Shown here: positions 8,392 through 15,342 of the stretch, piece by piece | How positions within the stretch are numbered: the first letter of the stretch is position 1 | Layout of the letters: every line of letters starts with the position of its first letter | Source: DATMXS01 sp050260275 | GTDB lineage: Bacteria; Acidobacteriota; Terriglobia; Bryobacterales; Bryobacteraceae | Length of the DNA stretch: 15,378 bases | Assembly (NCBI GenBank): GCA_050260275.1 | Contig: JBLNBX010000059.1 | Coordinates: 1 to 15,378, forward strand | Direction of reading: 5' to 3' | Translations under genes and position numbers: made by a program | The notes under the pieces: model-generated | Seen by the model: only the letters and a program-made list of their open reading frames with translations | Told to the model about the DNA's origin: nothing | Database searches by the model: none

Positions 8392-10128
8392 TCACTTAGC
8401 GATGGGGACTCCGACGGGCTTCGGCGGGCCGAGAACCATCTCGTTGAGCGCGGCCCCGGCTGGAACCATCGGGAATACGTTCTCGAAAGACGACACGCGA
8501 ACGTTTAGTATCTCAGCGTCCGGGCTGGCGAAGGCGGCCTCGAGGGCGGGGCGGAGCTCGGACGGGCTCTCGACGGTGCGGCCCTTAATGCCGTACGCGC
8601 CGGCGAGCAACTCGATATTCGGGAAAGTGGACAGATCGACCGCGCAGACGCGGTTGTTATAGAAGAGCTCCTGCCACTGGCGAACCATGCCGAGATAGCC
8701 GTTGTTGGAGATGATCACCTTCAGCGGCAGGCGGTTATTGGCGATGGTGGCGAGCTCGGGGATGGACATCTGGAAACCGCCGTCGCCGACGATGGCGACC
8801 ACAAGCCTGTCGGGATGCGCGACCTGCGCCCCGATGGCCGCGGGCAGGCCGAAACCCATGGAGCCGAGGCCGCCGGATGTGAGGAGCAGGCGGGGCGAAT
8901 CGAAGCGGATGTACTGCGCAGCCCACATCTGGTGCTGGCCGACGTCGGTGGAGATGATGGCGCGGCCGGCGGTGAGGCGGTCGATCTCAGCCATCAGGTG
9001 CTGGGGCTTGATCTCGGTGTCGGAGGTCGGGGGCTCGAGCGGGTGCTGCTCCTTCCAGGAGCGGATCTCCCCCCACCACGGCGCGTGCGCCTCGGAGGCG
9101 CGGGAAGCGGCTTCCGGCGGCATCTCCTTCAGAACGGAATTGATGCGTGCGAGGACTCGGCGGGCGTCGCCGACGATGGGCAGATCCGGAACGCGGATCT
9201 TGCCGATCTCTGCCGGATCAATATCGATGTGGATGACGCGGGCGCGCGGCGCGAAGGCCGAGAGGCGGCCGGTGACGCGGTCGTCGAAGCGCACGCCGAT
9301 GGCGATCAGGAGATCGCAGCTGGTGAGCGCCATGTTCGCGGCATAGCTGCCGTGCATGCCAGGCATCGAGATGAAGTTCGGGTGGCTGGCCGGAAAGCCG
9401 CCCAGGCCCATCAGCGTGCAGACGACCGGGGCATCGATGAGCTCGACCAGCTCGCGCAGCTCGGCTGAGGCGCCCGCGGCGATGATGCCGCCTCCGGCGT
9501 ATACCAGGGGGCGCTGGGCATCCAGCATGAGCTGCGCGGCGCGCCGGATCTGGCCGGTGTGGCCTTCGGTGTAGATCTTGTAGCCGGGCAGGTGAATCGT
9601 GGTAACCGGGTTGTAATAGCCCTGCGCCTGGAGCACGTCCTTCGGAAGGTCGATCAGAACTGGGCCGGGGCGTCCGGTGGAGGCGATGTAGAACGCCTCG
9701 TGGATCACCCGAGGCAGCTCGGCGATGCTCTTGACCAGAAAGTTGTGTTTAGTGCAGGAGCGGGAGATGCCGAAGGTGTCGGCTTCCTGAAAAGCGTCGC
9801 TGCCGATGAGCTTGGAGTGGACCTGGCCGGTGATGGCGACGATGGGGACGGAATCCATCATGGCGTCGACCAGACCGGTGATGAGGTTCGTCGCCCCGGG
9901 GCCGGATGTCGCGCAGCAGACGCCGACGCGTCCGGTGGAACGGGCATAGCCCGAAGCCGCGAACGCGGCATTCTCCTCGTGGCGTACAAGGACGTGGCGG
10001 ATAGGGTGATCGTAAACGCAATCGTAGAGCGGTAGAGTGACGCCGCCGGGGTAACCAAAGAAGCAGTCCACGCCTTCACGAGCGAGGCATTCCAGCAGCA
10101 TCCGGGCGCCGCTGATCAGGTTAGGCAT
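8392..10128 (-). CDS. ilvB: Acetolactate (acetohydroxyacid) synthase large, catalytic subunit
   Basis: This ThDP- and FAD-dependent enzyme condenses two pyruvates, or pyruvate and 2-ketobutyrate, committing carbon to valine/leucine or isoleucine. The 578 residues have three domains. The N-terminal PYR domain contains FGYPGGV and the cofactor-activating Glu51 in RHEENAAFAASGYAR. The central domain (about 190-330) has SMPGMHGSYAAN. The C-terminal domain contains GGLGSMGFGLPAAIGAQ and the ThDP/Mg motif GDGGFQMSIPEL...NN. ATG 10128 is preceded by AAGGAGGA about 12 bases upstream, slightly long spacing. A longer frame to 10191 would read through the ribosome site and is rejected. It is the first structural gene of the operon, behind the attenuator. 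Confidence 0.97.
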   Translation of the reverse strand: MPNLISGARMLLECLAREGVDCFFGYPGGVTLPLYDCVYDHPIRHVLVRHEENAAFAASGYARSTGRVGVCCATSGPGATNLITGLVDAMMDSVPIVAITGQVHSKLIGSDAFQEADTFGISRSCTKHNFLVKSIAELPRVIHEAFYIASTGRPGPVLIDLPKDVLQAQGYYNPVTTIHLPGYKIYTEGHTGQIRRAAQLMLDAQRPLVYAGGGIIAAGASAELRELVELIDAPVVCTLMGLGGFPASHPNFISMPGMHGSYAANMALTSCDLLIAIGVRFDDRVTGRLSAFAPRARVIHIDIDPAEIGKIRVPDLPIVGDARRVLARINSVLKEMPPEAASRASEAHAPWWGEIRSWKEQHPLEPPTSDTEIKPQHLMAEIDRLTAGRAIISTDVGQHQMWAAQYIRFDSPRLLLTSGGLGSMGFGLPAAIGAQVAHPDRLVVAIVGDGGFQMSIPELATIANNRLPLKVIISNNGYLGMVRQWQELFYNNRVCAVDLSTFPNIELLAGAYGIKGRTVESPSELRPALEAAFASPDAEILNVRVSSFENVFPMVPAGAALNEMVLGPPKPVGVPIAK

Positions 10129-10159
10129 CTCGTTGCAATTCCTCCTTGCGCACACACAA

Positions 10160-10180
10160 CCGGTCCGGGAACCCGGCCGG
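10160..10180 (-). other. Hairpin between attenuator and ilvB ribosome site
   Basis: CCGG-CCGG-loop-CCGG-(A)-CCGG folds into an 8-bp stem with one bulged A and a 4-base loop. It sits between the terminator and the ilvB Shine-Dalgarno (plus 10141-10148). It may insulate the ribosome site or stabilise processed mRNA; no direct evidence of function. Confidence 0.35.
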
Positions 10181-10197
10181 CACATCCCCAAAAACGG

Positions 10198-10242
10198 AAA
10201 AAGGCCACTGAAGCGGAACCGTTTAGCCCCGCCCAGTGGCCT
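10198..10242 (-). terminator. Intrinsic terminator of the ilv leader (attenuator)
   Basis: On the minus strand AGGCCACTG (plus 10242-10234) pairs perfectly with CAGTGGCCT (10210-10202). The stem can extend through a G-U and a bulged U into GCGG/CCGC (10232-10229 with 10216-10213). It is followed at once by TTTTT, then CCG and another TTTTT. This is a strong rho-independent terminator lying 70 bp upstream of ilvB, with no gene ending before it except the short leader peptide. That position marks it as an attenuator. Confidence 0.82.
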
Positions 10243-10280
10243 CTTCGAGAACCTTGTCTCTGCTGGCCGTCAGGCGGGGC
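10226..10280 (-). promoter_or_regulatory. Antiterminator helix of the ilv attenuator
   Basis: GCCCCGCC at plus 10280-10273 (the last codons of the leader peptide) is perfectly complementary to GGCGGGGC at 10233-10226, in the upper part of the terminator. Both structures need 10226-10233, and the terminator 5' arm would be enclosed in the antiterminator loop, so the two are mutually exclusive. A ribosome stalled at the Ile codons (10305-10297) would leave 10280-10273 free and favour readthrough. A ribosome reaching the stop codon (10272-10270) would cover it and favour termination. Confidence 0.65.
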
Positions 10281-10380
10281 CGGATACAGCGACCCCGATG
10301 ATAATGACGATGCCGACGGGAAGGACGACCTGCGCAGACACGTTCAGAAGGTGAGTTGGGAACGAGTGAGCGTTGGCCAC
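10270..10380 (-). CDS. ilvBNC-cimA attenuation leader peptide
   Basis: A 36-codon frame starts at GTG 10380 and ends at TGA 10272-10270. Residues 18-32 read VVLPVGIVIIIGVAV; in residues 11-32, 14 of 22 are Val, Ile or Leu, including three Ile codons in a row. A Shine-Dalgarno AGGAGG (plus 10392-10397) lies upstream, with rather long spacing of about 13 bases. A second in-frame GTG at 10341 would give a 23-residue version starting M-S-A-Q-V-V-L. The composition, the downstream terminator and the position ahead of ilvB match the role of the enteric ilvBN and ilvGMEDA leader peptides: a sensor of charged Val/Ile/Leu tRNA. It was found by reading the minus strand directly. Confidence 0.75.
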   Translation of the reverse strand: MANAHSFPTHLLNVSAQVVLPVGIVIIIGVAVSGPA

Positions 10381-10409
10381 TTGGTCCGAAACACCTCCTG
10401 ATAAGGAAC

Positions 10410-10438
10410 AGAGTACAGGAACAACACGACAAATGCAA
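10410..10438 (-). promoter_or_regulatory. Candidate promoter of the ilv operon
   Basis: On the minus strand TTGCAT (plus 10438-10433) and TACTCT (10415-10410) are spaced by 17 bases, which would start the leader RNA near 10403, just ahead of the AGGAGG site. Matches to consensus are moderate. An alternative -10, TATAAG (plus 10453-10448), is closer to consensus but has no good -35. Confidence 0.35.
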
Positions 10439-10440
10439 TA

Positions 10441-10653
10441 GGGCCTGCTTATAAGGTTCGTTAATGGCGGCCAAAGGGCGAGGCAGAAACGCTCCGCAAA
10501 GCGTGGGGCGGAGAAGCGGCGCGCGCGAAGTCGTTCACGGTGCGGAGTAACAAATATGTGCCGAGTTATGAATGAGTTCGGAACGGCGGAAGGCGGCGGG
10601 CGGCGTTCACGGAAGTAACTTGCGGCTTGAAGAACTCACGCGGGGGTGCCGGG
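10441..10653. other. Intergenic junction between ilv leader and phage head module
   Basis: No supported gene. It contains an inverted repeat CTCCGC 10492-10497 / GCGGAG 10508-10513 and a short AT-richer patch around 10547-10572. The left border of the phage-derived element must lie here or slightly left, but I see no tRNA, direct-repeat attachment site or integrase. A promoter for the phage genes would be expected here; I cannot name a convincing one. Confidence 0.5.
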
Positions 10654-10914
10654 GTGAGCAAAACCGAGAAGGAGACATCGGGCAGGAAAAGGCGCTCGAG
10701 GAGGACAAAAAAGCAGCTCATTGCGGAGGTTATCGGGAGCATCGAAGAGAGGATCGACCAAAAGGAGTTGAAGCCGACGGTGGGGGACTTCATACGGCTG
10801 CTGCAACTGGAAAGAGAGATTGAAGAAGAGGAGCAGCCGAAGGAGATCAAGGTTTCGTGGGTCGAACCGGAAGAAGAAGAGGAAGAGGAGAAGGATGCTG
10901 CTTCCGGGGAATAG
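10654..10914 (+). CDS. Small phage protein upstream of large terminase (possible small terminase)
   Basis: An 86-residue protein, counted from GTG 10654 (a TTG at 10627 is an alternative). It has a strongly basic N-terminus (residues about 5-20, GRKRRSRRTKKQ), a predicted helical middle (IAEVIGSIEERI...DFIRLLQLEREIEEEE) and a very acidic C-terminus (PEEEEEEEK). Its place directly before the large terminase, with a 58-base overlap, and its basic head would suit a DNA-recognising small terminase. I see no helix-turn-helix I can vouch for, so function is unproven. The acidic tract and the terminase start are encoded by the same bases in different frames. Confidence 0.6.
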   Translation: MSKTEKETSGRKRRSRRTKKQLIAEVIGSIEERIDQKELKPTVGDFIRLLQLEREIEEEEQPKEIKVSWVEPEEEEEEEKDAASGE

Positions 10915-12179
10915 CGTATTCGCCGCTTCCTTCGCAGGCGAGGTTTCACAGGTCGAAGGCGCGGTTCAAAGGGTTCTCGGGCCCGATCGGATCGGGCAAG
11001 AGCCAGGCGCTGTGCCACGAGGCGGTGAAGCTGACATACCTGAACCCGGGGAGGACGGGACTGTTGGGAGCACCGACGTATCCGATGCTGCGGGACGCGG
11101 TGCAGACAACTCTGTTCGAGATACTCGACACGAACCGGATCCCGTACGAGCACAACAAGGGCGAGAACACGCTCACGATGCTGGACACGGGCTCGCGCGT
11201 GCTGTTCCGGTCGGTGGAGGAGTTCGACAGGCTGAGGGGAACGAACCTGGCATGGTTCGGTGTGGACGAGCTGACCTACACGCAGGAGGATGCGTGGCTG
11301 GTGCTCGAAGGGCGGTTGAGAGACTCGAAGGCGTCGCGGCTGTGCGGCTTCGCCGCCTGGACGCCAAAGGGGTTCGACTGGGTCTACAGGCGGTTCCTGC
11401 TGGAGCCGGTGGAAGGCTACGAGGTTGCGGTAGCACAGGCGTTTGAGAACCGGCACCTGCTCAAGCGCATTCCGGACTTCTACGAGCGGCTCAGGCGCAG
11501 CTACGATGAGGCGTTCTTCCGGCAGGAGGTGCTGGGCGAGTACCTGAACCTGGGCGGGGGCGCTTTGGTGTACCGGGCGTTCAAGCGCGCCGAGCACGTC
11601 ACGGAACTGAGCGCGGATCCGGCGCTTCCACTGATGTGGGCGCTCGATTTCAACGTGGACCCGATGTGCTCGGTCGTTGTGCAGATGGCCGGCGAGATGG
11701 TGCGCGTCGTGGACGAGATCGTGATCAGCCGGGCCACCACGCTGGAGGCATGCGAGGAGTTCCGCAGGCGCTTCCCGCCGCCGCAGAGGGGGCTGGAGGT
11801 GTTCGGCGATGCTTCGGGCGCCCGCATGCAGACGACTGGCACGAGCGACTGGGAGATCATCCGGCAGTTCTTCAGGCGCGAAGGCTACCGGAATGTGTCG
11901 TACCGCGTGCCCAGGAGCAACCCGCCGGTGCGCGAGCGCGTGGAGCTGGTGAACGCAAAGCTGAAATCGGCGGCGGGCGAGTGCAGGTTGTTAGTCAGCA
12001 GTAAGTGCAAGGAACTGGTCAGCGATTTCGAGCAGGTTTCGTACAAGCCGGGCACGATGCTGATCGACAAGGACAAAGACCCGAGGCGGACGCACCTGTC
12101 GGATGCGCTGGGCTACCTGCTGTGGGAACAGGAGCACGGTGGCGCGCTGACGGGTGAGAGGGGCGAGAGGCTGTTTTAG
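10857..12179 (+). CDS. Phage terminase large subunit
   Basis: This is the ATP-driven DNA packaging motor and genome-cutting nuclease. The 440 residues have an ATPase domain with Walker A GPIGSGKS (42-49), Walker B AWFGVDE (132-138, Asp137/Glu138) and a coupling motif around WTP (168-170). The RNase H-like nuclease follows, with acidic residues D264 (WALDFNVDP), D318 (FGDASG) and D416 (SDALGYLLW). The start GTG 10857 is preceded by AAGGAG (10840-10845). No other start codon lies between it and the conserved YSPLPSQ region, so overlap with the upstream gene is needed. Its first 15 residues are an Arg/Gly-rich by-product of that overlap. ATPase and nuclease motifs all look intact, so the packaging motor may be functional. 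Confidence 0.93.
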   Translation: MGRTGRRRGRGEGCCFRGIAYSPLPSQARFHRSKARFKGFSGPIGSGKSQALCHEAVKLTYLNPGRTGLLGAPTYPMLRDAVQTTLFEILDTNRIPYEHNKGENTLTMLDTGSRVLFRSVEEFDRLRGTNLAWFGVDELTYTQEDAWLVLEGRLRDSKASRLCGFAAWTPKGFDWVYRRFLLEPVEGYEVAVAQAFENRHLLKRIPDFYERLRRSYDEAFFRQEVLGEYLNLGGGALVYRAFKRAEHVTELSADPALPLMWALDFNVDPMCSVVVQMAGEMVRVVDEIVISRATTLEACEEFRRRFPPPQRGLEVFGDASGARMQTTGTSDWEIIRQFFRREGYRNVSYRVPRSNPPVRERVELVNAKLKSAAGECRLLVSSKCKELVSDFEQVSYKPGTMLIDKDKDPRRTHLSDALGYLLWEQEHGGALTGERGERLF

Positions 12180-12197
12180 TCCGTTGCCGCACGTGCG

Positions 12198-12252
12198 GGC
12201 CGGGAACCGGCCGCAAACCCGAGTAGTGGCACACACGCGATCTTTGTGTGCC
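12198..12252. other. Two perfect hairpins between terminase and portal genes
   Basis: GGCCGG 12198-12203 pairs with CCGGCC 12207-12212 around a GAA loop. GGCACACA 12228-12235 pairs with TGTGTGCC 12245-12252 around a 9-base loop. There is no following U-run, so they are probably mRNA processing or stability elements rather than terminators. The 138-bp gap holds no gene other than the portal Shine-Dalgarno at its end. Confidence 0.5.
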
Positions 12253-12317
12253 CGAACGCCTGGGTTCTGAGTGTCGGCGCAGACGGCGGCGGCGAGCATT
12301 TGCGTTGCGGAGAAGAC

Positions 12318-13688
12318 ATGGTCGACGTAACCACCGAACATCCGAGGTACACGGCGCGCAAGGCGATGTGGAGCGTGTACCGGGACCTCTACGAGGGCGG
12401 CGAGCGGTTCAGAGCTAACGCCACGCAATACCTGGTGCCGCGGCACAAGGAGCCGGCTCAGGTCTACCACGAACGGCTCGAGCGGGCGTACTACGAGAAC
12501 TACATCGGCTCGATCATCGATTGGTTCGCGGCGACGCTGTTCCGGCGCGAGCCGATGCTGAGCTTCAGCGGCGGCGACGGCCCGGGGAGGCGGTTCTTCT
12601 GCGAGTTCACCGAGGACTGTGACAGGCGGCAATCGAACCTGAGCGACTTCTTCCGCCGGCGGCTGGTCGACGCGCTCGTCGCCGGCGGGAGCTACATCCT
12701 GGTGGATTTTCCGCGGGCGGAGCGGCCGCCCGCGAACCGCGCCGAGGAGGATGCATGGGGGGTGTCGCGCGCGTACCTGGTGCCGTATTCAGCCGAAGAA
12801 CTCATCAACTGGAGCGAGGACGAAGACGGCGCGTACGAGTGGGTAGTGCTGCGGACGACGCGCCTGCGGCAAGAAGAGAAGGGCCCGGTCACCGAGGTCT
12901 GGTGGCGGTACTTCGACCGGGAGAACTACAAGGTCTTCCGGGGCGTTCAGCGGGGCGGCCGCGTAACCCCGGAGCCCGCCGGAGAAGGCAGGCACGCGCT
13001 GGCGGAACTCGGGCGGGTGCCGCTGTTCTCGCTGGACCTGACCGACGGGTTGTGGCTGATGAACCGGGCGGCGCAGCTACAACTGGAGCACTTCAACAAG
13101 TCGAACGCGCTCGGCTGGGCGCTCACGATGGGCCTCTTCGCGATGCCGGTGATTTACTCGAGGCGCGAGTTCAGGCAGATGATCGGCGAGTCGTACTACA
13201 TACAGCTCGAGCCCGAGGACAAGTTCGGGTGGACCGAGCCGGAAGGGCACGTTTACCAGATCGCGGTGGACAACCTGACGCGGCTGAAGGACGAGATCTA
13301 CCGGGTGTGCTACCTGATGCCGCAGGCCCGCAACAGCGACGCGCCGGCCTCGGGGCTGAGCAAACAGCGTGACTTCACGACAACGCAGGAGGTGCTGCGC
13401 GCCTACGGCGACCTGGTGAAGGACACGATGAAGCGGGTGCTGCGGTCGATCGCAGCGGCGAGGAGAGACGACCTGGTGGTGGATGTCTCCGGGCTGGACG
13501 AGTTCGACATCGGAGACTTCACGACGGAACTCGAAGACGCTCGCAAGCTGCTGGCGTTGGGCATACCGTCCGACACGCTGAAGAAGGAGATCTTCAAAAA
13601 GCTGGTGCACAAGTACCTGTGCGACGCGCGGCAGGAGATCAAAGACAGGGTGTCGGAGGAGATCGAGCGGGGGTTTCAGGCGGCATGA
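12318..13688 (+). CDS. Phage portal protein, DUF4055-like
   Basis: A 456-residue protein that would form the dodecameric portal ring through which DNA is pumped. The N-terminal pattern HPRYTARKAMWSVYRDLYEGG...YLVPR and the following NYIGSIIDWFAATLFRREP block resemble portal-like DUF4055 proteins. The middle (about 240-330) carries the long helix/clip region typical of portals (WLMNRAAQLQLEHFNKSNALGWALT). The C-terminus is helical and charged. The start ATG 12318 has a good GGAGA ribosome site 5-6 bases upstream; the frame is open 72 bases further back but with hairpin-derived sequence. It sits between terminase and scaffold/capsid genes, the standard head-module order. Confidence 0.85.
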   Translation: MVDVTTEHPRYTARKAMWSVYRDLYEGGERFRANATQYLVPRHKEPAQVYHERLERAYYENYIGSIIDWFAATLFRREPMLSFSGGDGPGRRFFCEFTEDCDRRQSNLSDFFRRRLVDALVAGGSYILVDFPRAERPPANRAEEDAWGVSRAYLVPYSAEELINWSEDEDGAYEWVVLRTTRLRQEEKGPVTEVWWRYFDRENYKVFRGVQRGGRVTPEPAGEGRHALAELGRVPLFSLDLTDGLWLMNRAAQLQLEHFNKSNALGWALTMGLFAMPVIYSRREFRQMIGESYYIQLEPEDKFGWTEPEGHVYQIAVDNLTRLKDEIYRVCYLMPQARNSDAPASGLSKQRDFTTTQEVLRAYGDLVKDTMKRVLRSIAAARRDDLVVDVSGLDEFDIGDFTTELEDARKLLALGIPSDTLKKEIFKKLVHKYLCDARQEIKDRVSEEIERGFQAA

Positions 13689-13694
13689 GAGCCA

Positions 13695-13715
13695 GCCCGC
13701 ATCACTGATGCGGGC
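13695..13715. other. Hairpin after portal gene
   Basis: GCCCGCATC 13695-13703 pairs perfectly with GATGCGGGC 13707-13715 around an ACT loop (9 bp). It begins 6 bases after the portal stop, with no U-run. The remaining gap to 13795 shows only the scaffold gene's ribosome site (GGAGG at 13784-13788). Confidence 0.55.
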
Positions 13716-13795
13716 ACGGGTGCGCGGACAACCGCCTCGCAACGCCGGACCGAGTGGGAGGCAGCCGCGCGGAAACAAGCAAGGGAGGCAGCGGA

Positions 13796-14356
13796 ATGGA
13801 TGGAAATACGGAACACAGTCCCGACGTTCGGGCGATCGTGCGGGAAACCATCGAAGAGTTCCTGAAACGTGAGCAAGCGAGAACGGAGCCGGCTCACAAA
13901 GCGGAACTGATGGAAGAGCGGAAGCGGCGCGAGGTGCTGGAGCGCCGTGTGAACGAGCTCGAGGAGGAGAACCGCCGCGCGCGGCAGGCGGCCGAGGAAG
14001 CGGAGCGCGTTTCGGTGATCCGCACGGAGCTGCAGCGGCTGGGAGTCGCGAAGGTGGATGTGGCGTTCAAGGCGGTTCGCGACGACATCGTCCGTGCGGA
14101 GGACGGCAGGCTCATTGCGCGGACCGAGCACGGCGAGGTGAGCGTGCGCGACTACCTGACGAGCTTCGTTCATGAGAATCCGGAGTTCCTGCCGGCGCGG
14201 ATCGCGGGCGGGTCGGGAGCGACAGGCTCGCAACGGCCGGCCGAGGGTGGGGGAGCGGATCTGGAGAAGATCAGGCCGGGGATGAGCGCAGAAGAAGCAG
14301 ACAGGATCCGGCAGGAGATCATTCGGGTTGCCGGGCAGACGAATCGAGGAGCGTAG
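13796..14356 (+). CDS. Coiled-coil scaffold-like phage protein
   Basis: A 186-residue protein, probably the head assembly scaffold. It is judged by its place between portal and major capsid genes and by its make-up: a highly charged coiled coil (about 15-85; EFLKREQ...ELMEERKRREVLERRVNELEEENRRARQAAEEAE), a short globular part (about 90-140), a Gly/Pro-rich linker and a C-terminal charged helix (about 165-183). Scaffolds of P22/HK97-type phages are helical with a basic or charged C-terminal helix that binds coat protein. ATG 13796 has GGAGG 7 bases upstream; the frame is open 42 bases upstream but lacks a site. No protease domain is visible. Confidence 0.65.
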   Translation: MDGNTEHSPDVRAIVRETIEEFLKREQARTEPAHKAELMEERKRREVLERRVNELEEENRRARQAAEEAERVSVIRTELQRLGVAKVDVAFKAVRDDIVRAEDGRLIARTEHGEVSVRDYLTSFVHENPEFLPARIAGGSGATGSQRPAEGGGADLEKIRPGMSAEEADRIRQEIIRVAGQTNRGA

Positions 14357-14387
14357 GACACAACACTAGACAGGAGTCAGGAGCAAA

Positions 14388-15299
14388 ATGCCTGCAATTA
14401 CATCAGCAAATGTGGCAAACGCGATTGTCAAGCTGGTCGCCGTCGATGCGTTGCCCGCTTTGATGGGCAACCTGGTGATGGGGAACCTGGTCAATCGCGA
14501 TTTCGAACCAACCATGGCGCAGGCGGGGGACACGATCAACGTGCCGATTCCCCCGACACTGGTGGCCAACAATCTGGCAGAGGGCGGGACGGTGCAGGCG
14601 CAGAACCCGAACCTGGGCAATGCGCAGATCGTGCTGGACACGCACGCCGAGGCGACGTTCCAGGTGCCGGACGTCACGAAAGTGCTGGCCGTTCCGGACC
14701 TGCTGAAGCTGTACATGCAGCCCGCGATGATCGCTCTGGCCGAGAAGATCGAGACGGACCTTCTGCGGCGGTACGCGGACTTCACGGCGAACACTCCGGT
14801 GGGAACGCCGGGCACTCCGTTGACCGAGGCGGTGATCGACGCCGCTGAGACGGCGCTGTTCGAGGCCAAGGTGCCGGCGAGCGAGCCGAAGTACCTGGTG
14901 GTGGATTCGGCGGCCTACTCGCAGTTGCGGCAGATTCCGCGGTTCAGCGAGTACCAGACGGCCGGCGAGGCGGGCATGCGCGCCATTGTCGAAGGGACTG
15001 TGGGCAGGATTAAGGACTTCTTCGTGATCCGGTCGCAGTTCGTCGAGAAGACGGGAAGCTCGCCGGTGCACACGCACAACCTTGCGTTCGCGCGGAGCGC
15101 GCTGGGCCTGGTGATGCGCCGGCTGCCGCAGCCGCTTCCGGGCACGGGCGCGATCGCGGAGTACGCCGAACTGGGGAACTTCGGAATGCGCGTCACGCTC
15201 AGCTACCAGCCGAACACGCTGGCTCAGCAGTTCACGGTCGACGTGCTGTACGGCGTCGGCGTCCTGCGGAACAATTTCGGCGTGCAGGTGAACAGCTAA
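14388..15299 (+). CDS. Phage major capsid protein, HK97 fold (P22 coat-like)
   Basis: The 303-residue coat subunit. The N-terminal part (about 1-60, NRDFEPTMAQAGDTINVPIPP) followed by TFQVPDVTKVLAVPDLLKLYMQPAMIALAEKIETDLL matches the N-arm, E-loop and spine-helix layout of P22-like coat proteins. The rest (PASEPKYLVVDSAAYSQL, then the ...GRIKDFFVIRSQFV strand) is the P/A-domain region, with a beta-rich C-terminus. ATG 14388 has a clear GGAG site 4-5 bases upstream. No N-terminal delta domain or protease is apparent. It is the last complete gene in the window; head-tail connector genes are expected further right. Confidence 0.85.
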   Translation: MPAITSANVANAIVKLVAVDALPALMGNLVMGNLVNRDFEPTMAQAGDTINVPIPPTLVANNLAEGGTVQAQNPNLGNAQIVLDTHAEATFQVPDVTKVLAVPDLLKLYMQPAMIALAEKIETDLLRRYADFTANTPVGTPGTPLTEAVIDAAETALFEAKVPASEPKYLVVDSAAYSQLRQIPRFSEYQTAGEAGMRAIVEGTVGRIKDFFVIRSQFVEKTGSSPVHTHNLAFARSALGLVMRRLPQPLPGTGAIAEYAELGNFGMRVTLSYQPNTLAQQFTVDVLYGVGVLRNNFGVQVNS

Positions 15300-15342
15300 G
15301 TCAAGGCGGCGCGCCGGGAGCGGCCGCCAGCGAAAGGGAAGC

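Noticed and set aside
10129..10191. N-terminal extension of IlvB
   Set aside because: It reads through the AAGGAGGA ribosome site and hairpin; family N-termini start near MPNLISGARML.
10223..10474. 83-codon minus-strand frame over the ilv leader
   Set aside because: It is in a different frame from the Val/Ile/Leu-rich leader peptide, runs into the terminator, and is Arg/Ser/Cys-rich without motifs.
10566..11597. Long minus-strand open frame of 343 codons opposite the small protein and terminase
   Set aside because: It is fully antisense to the terminase, has low-complexity Arg/Gln/Pro/Ser content and shows no family motif; long antisense frames are common in GC-rich coding DNA.
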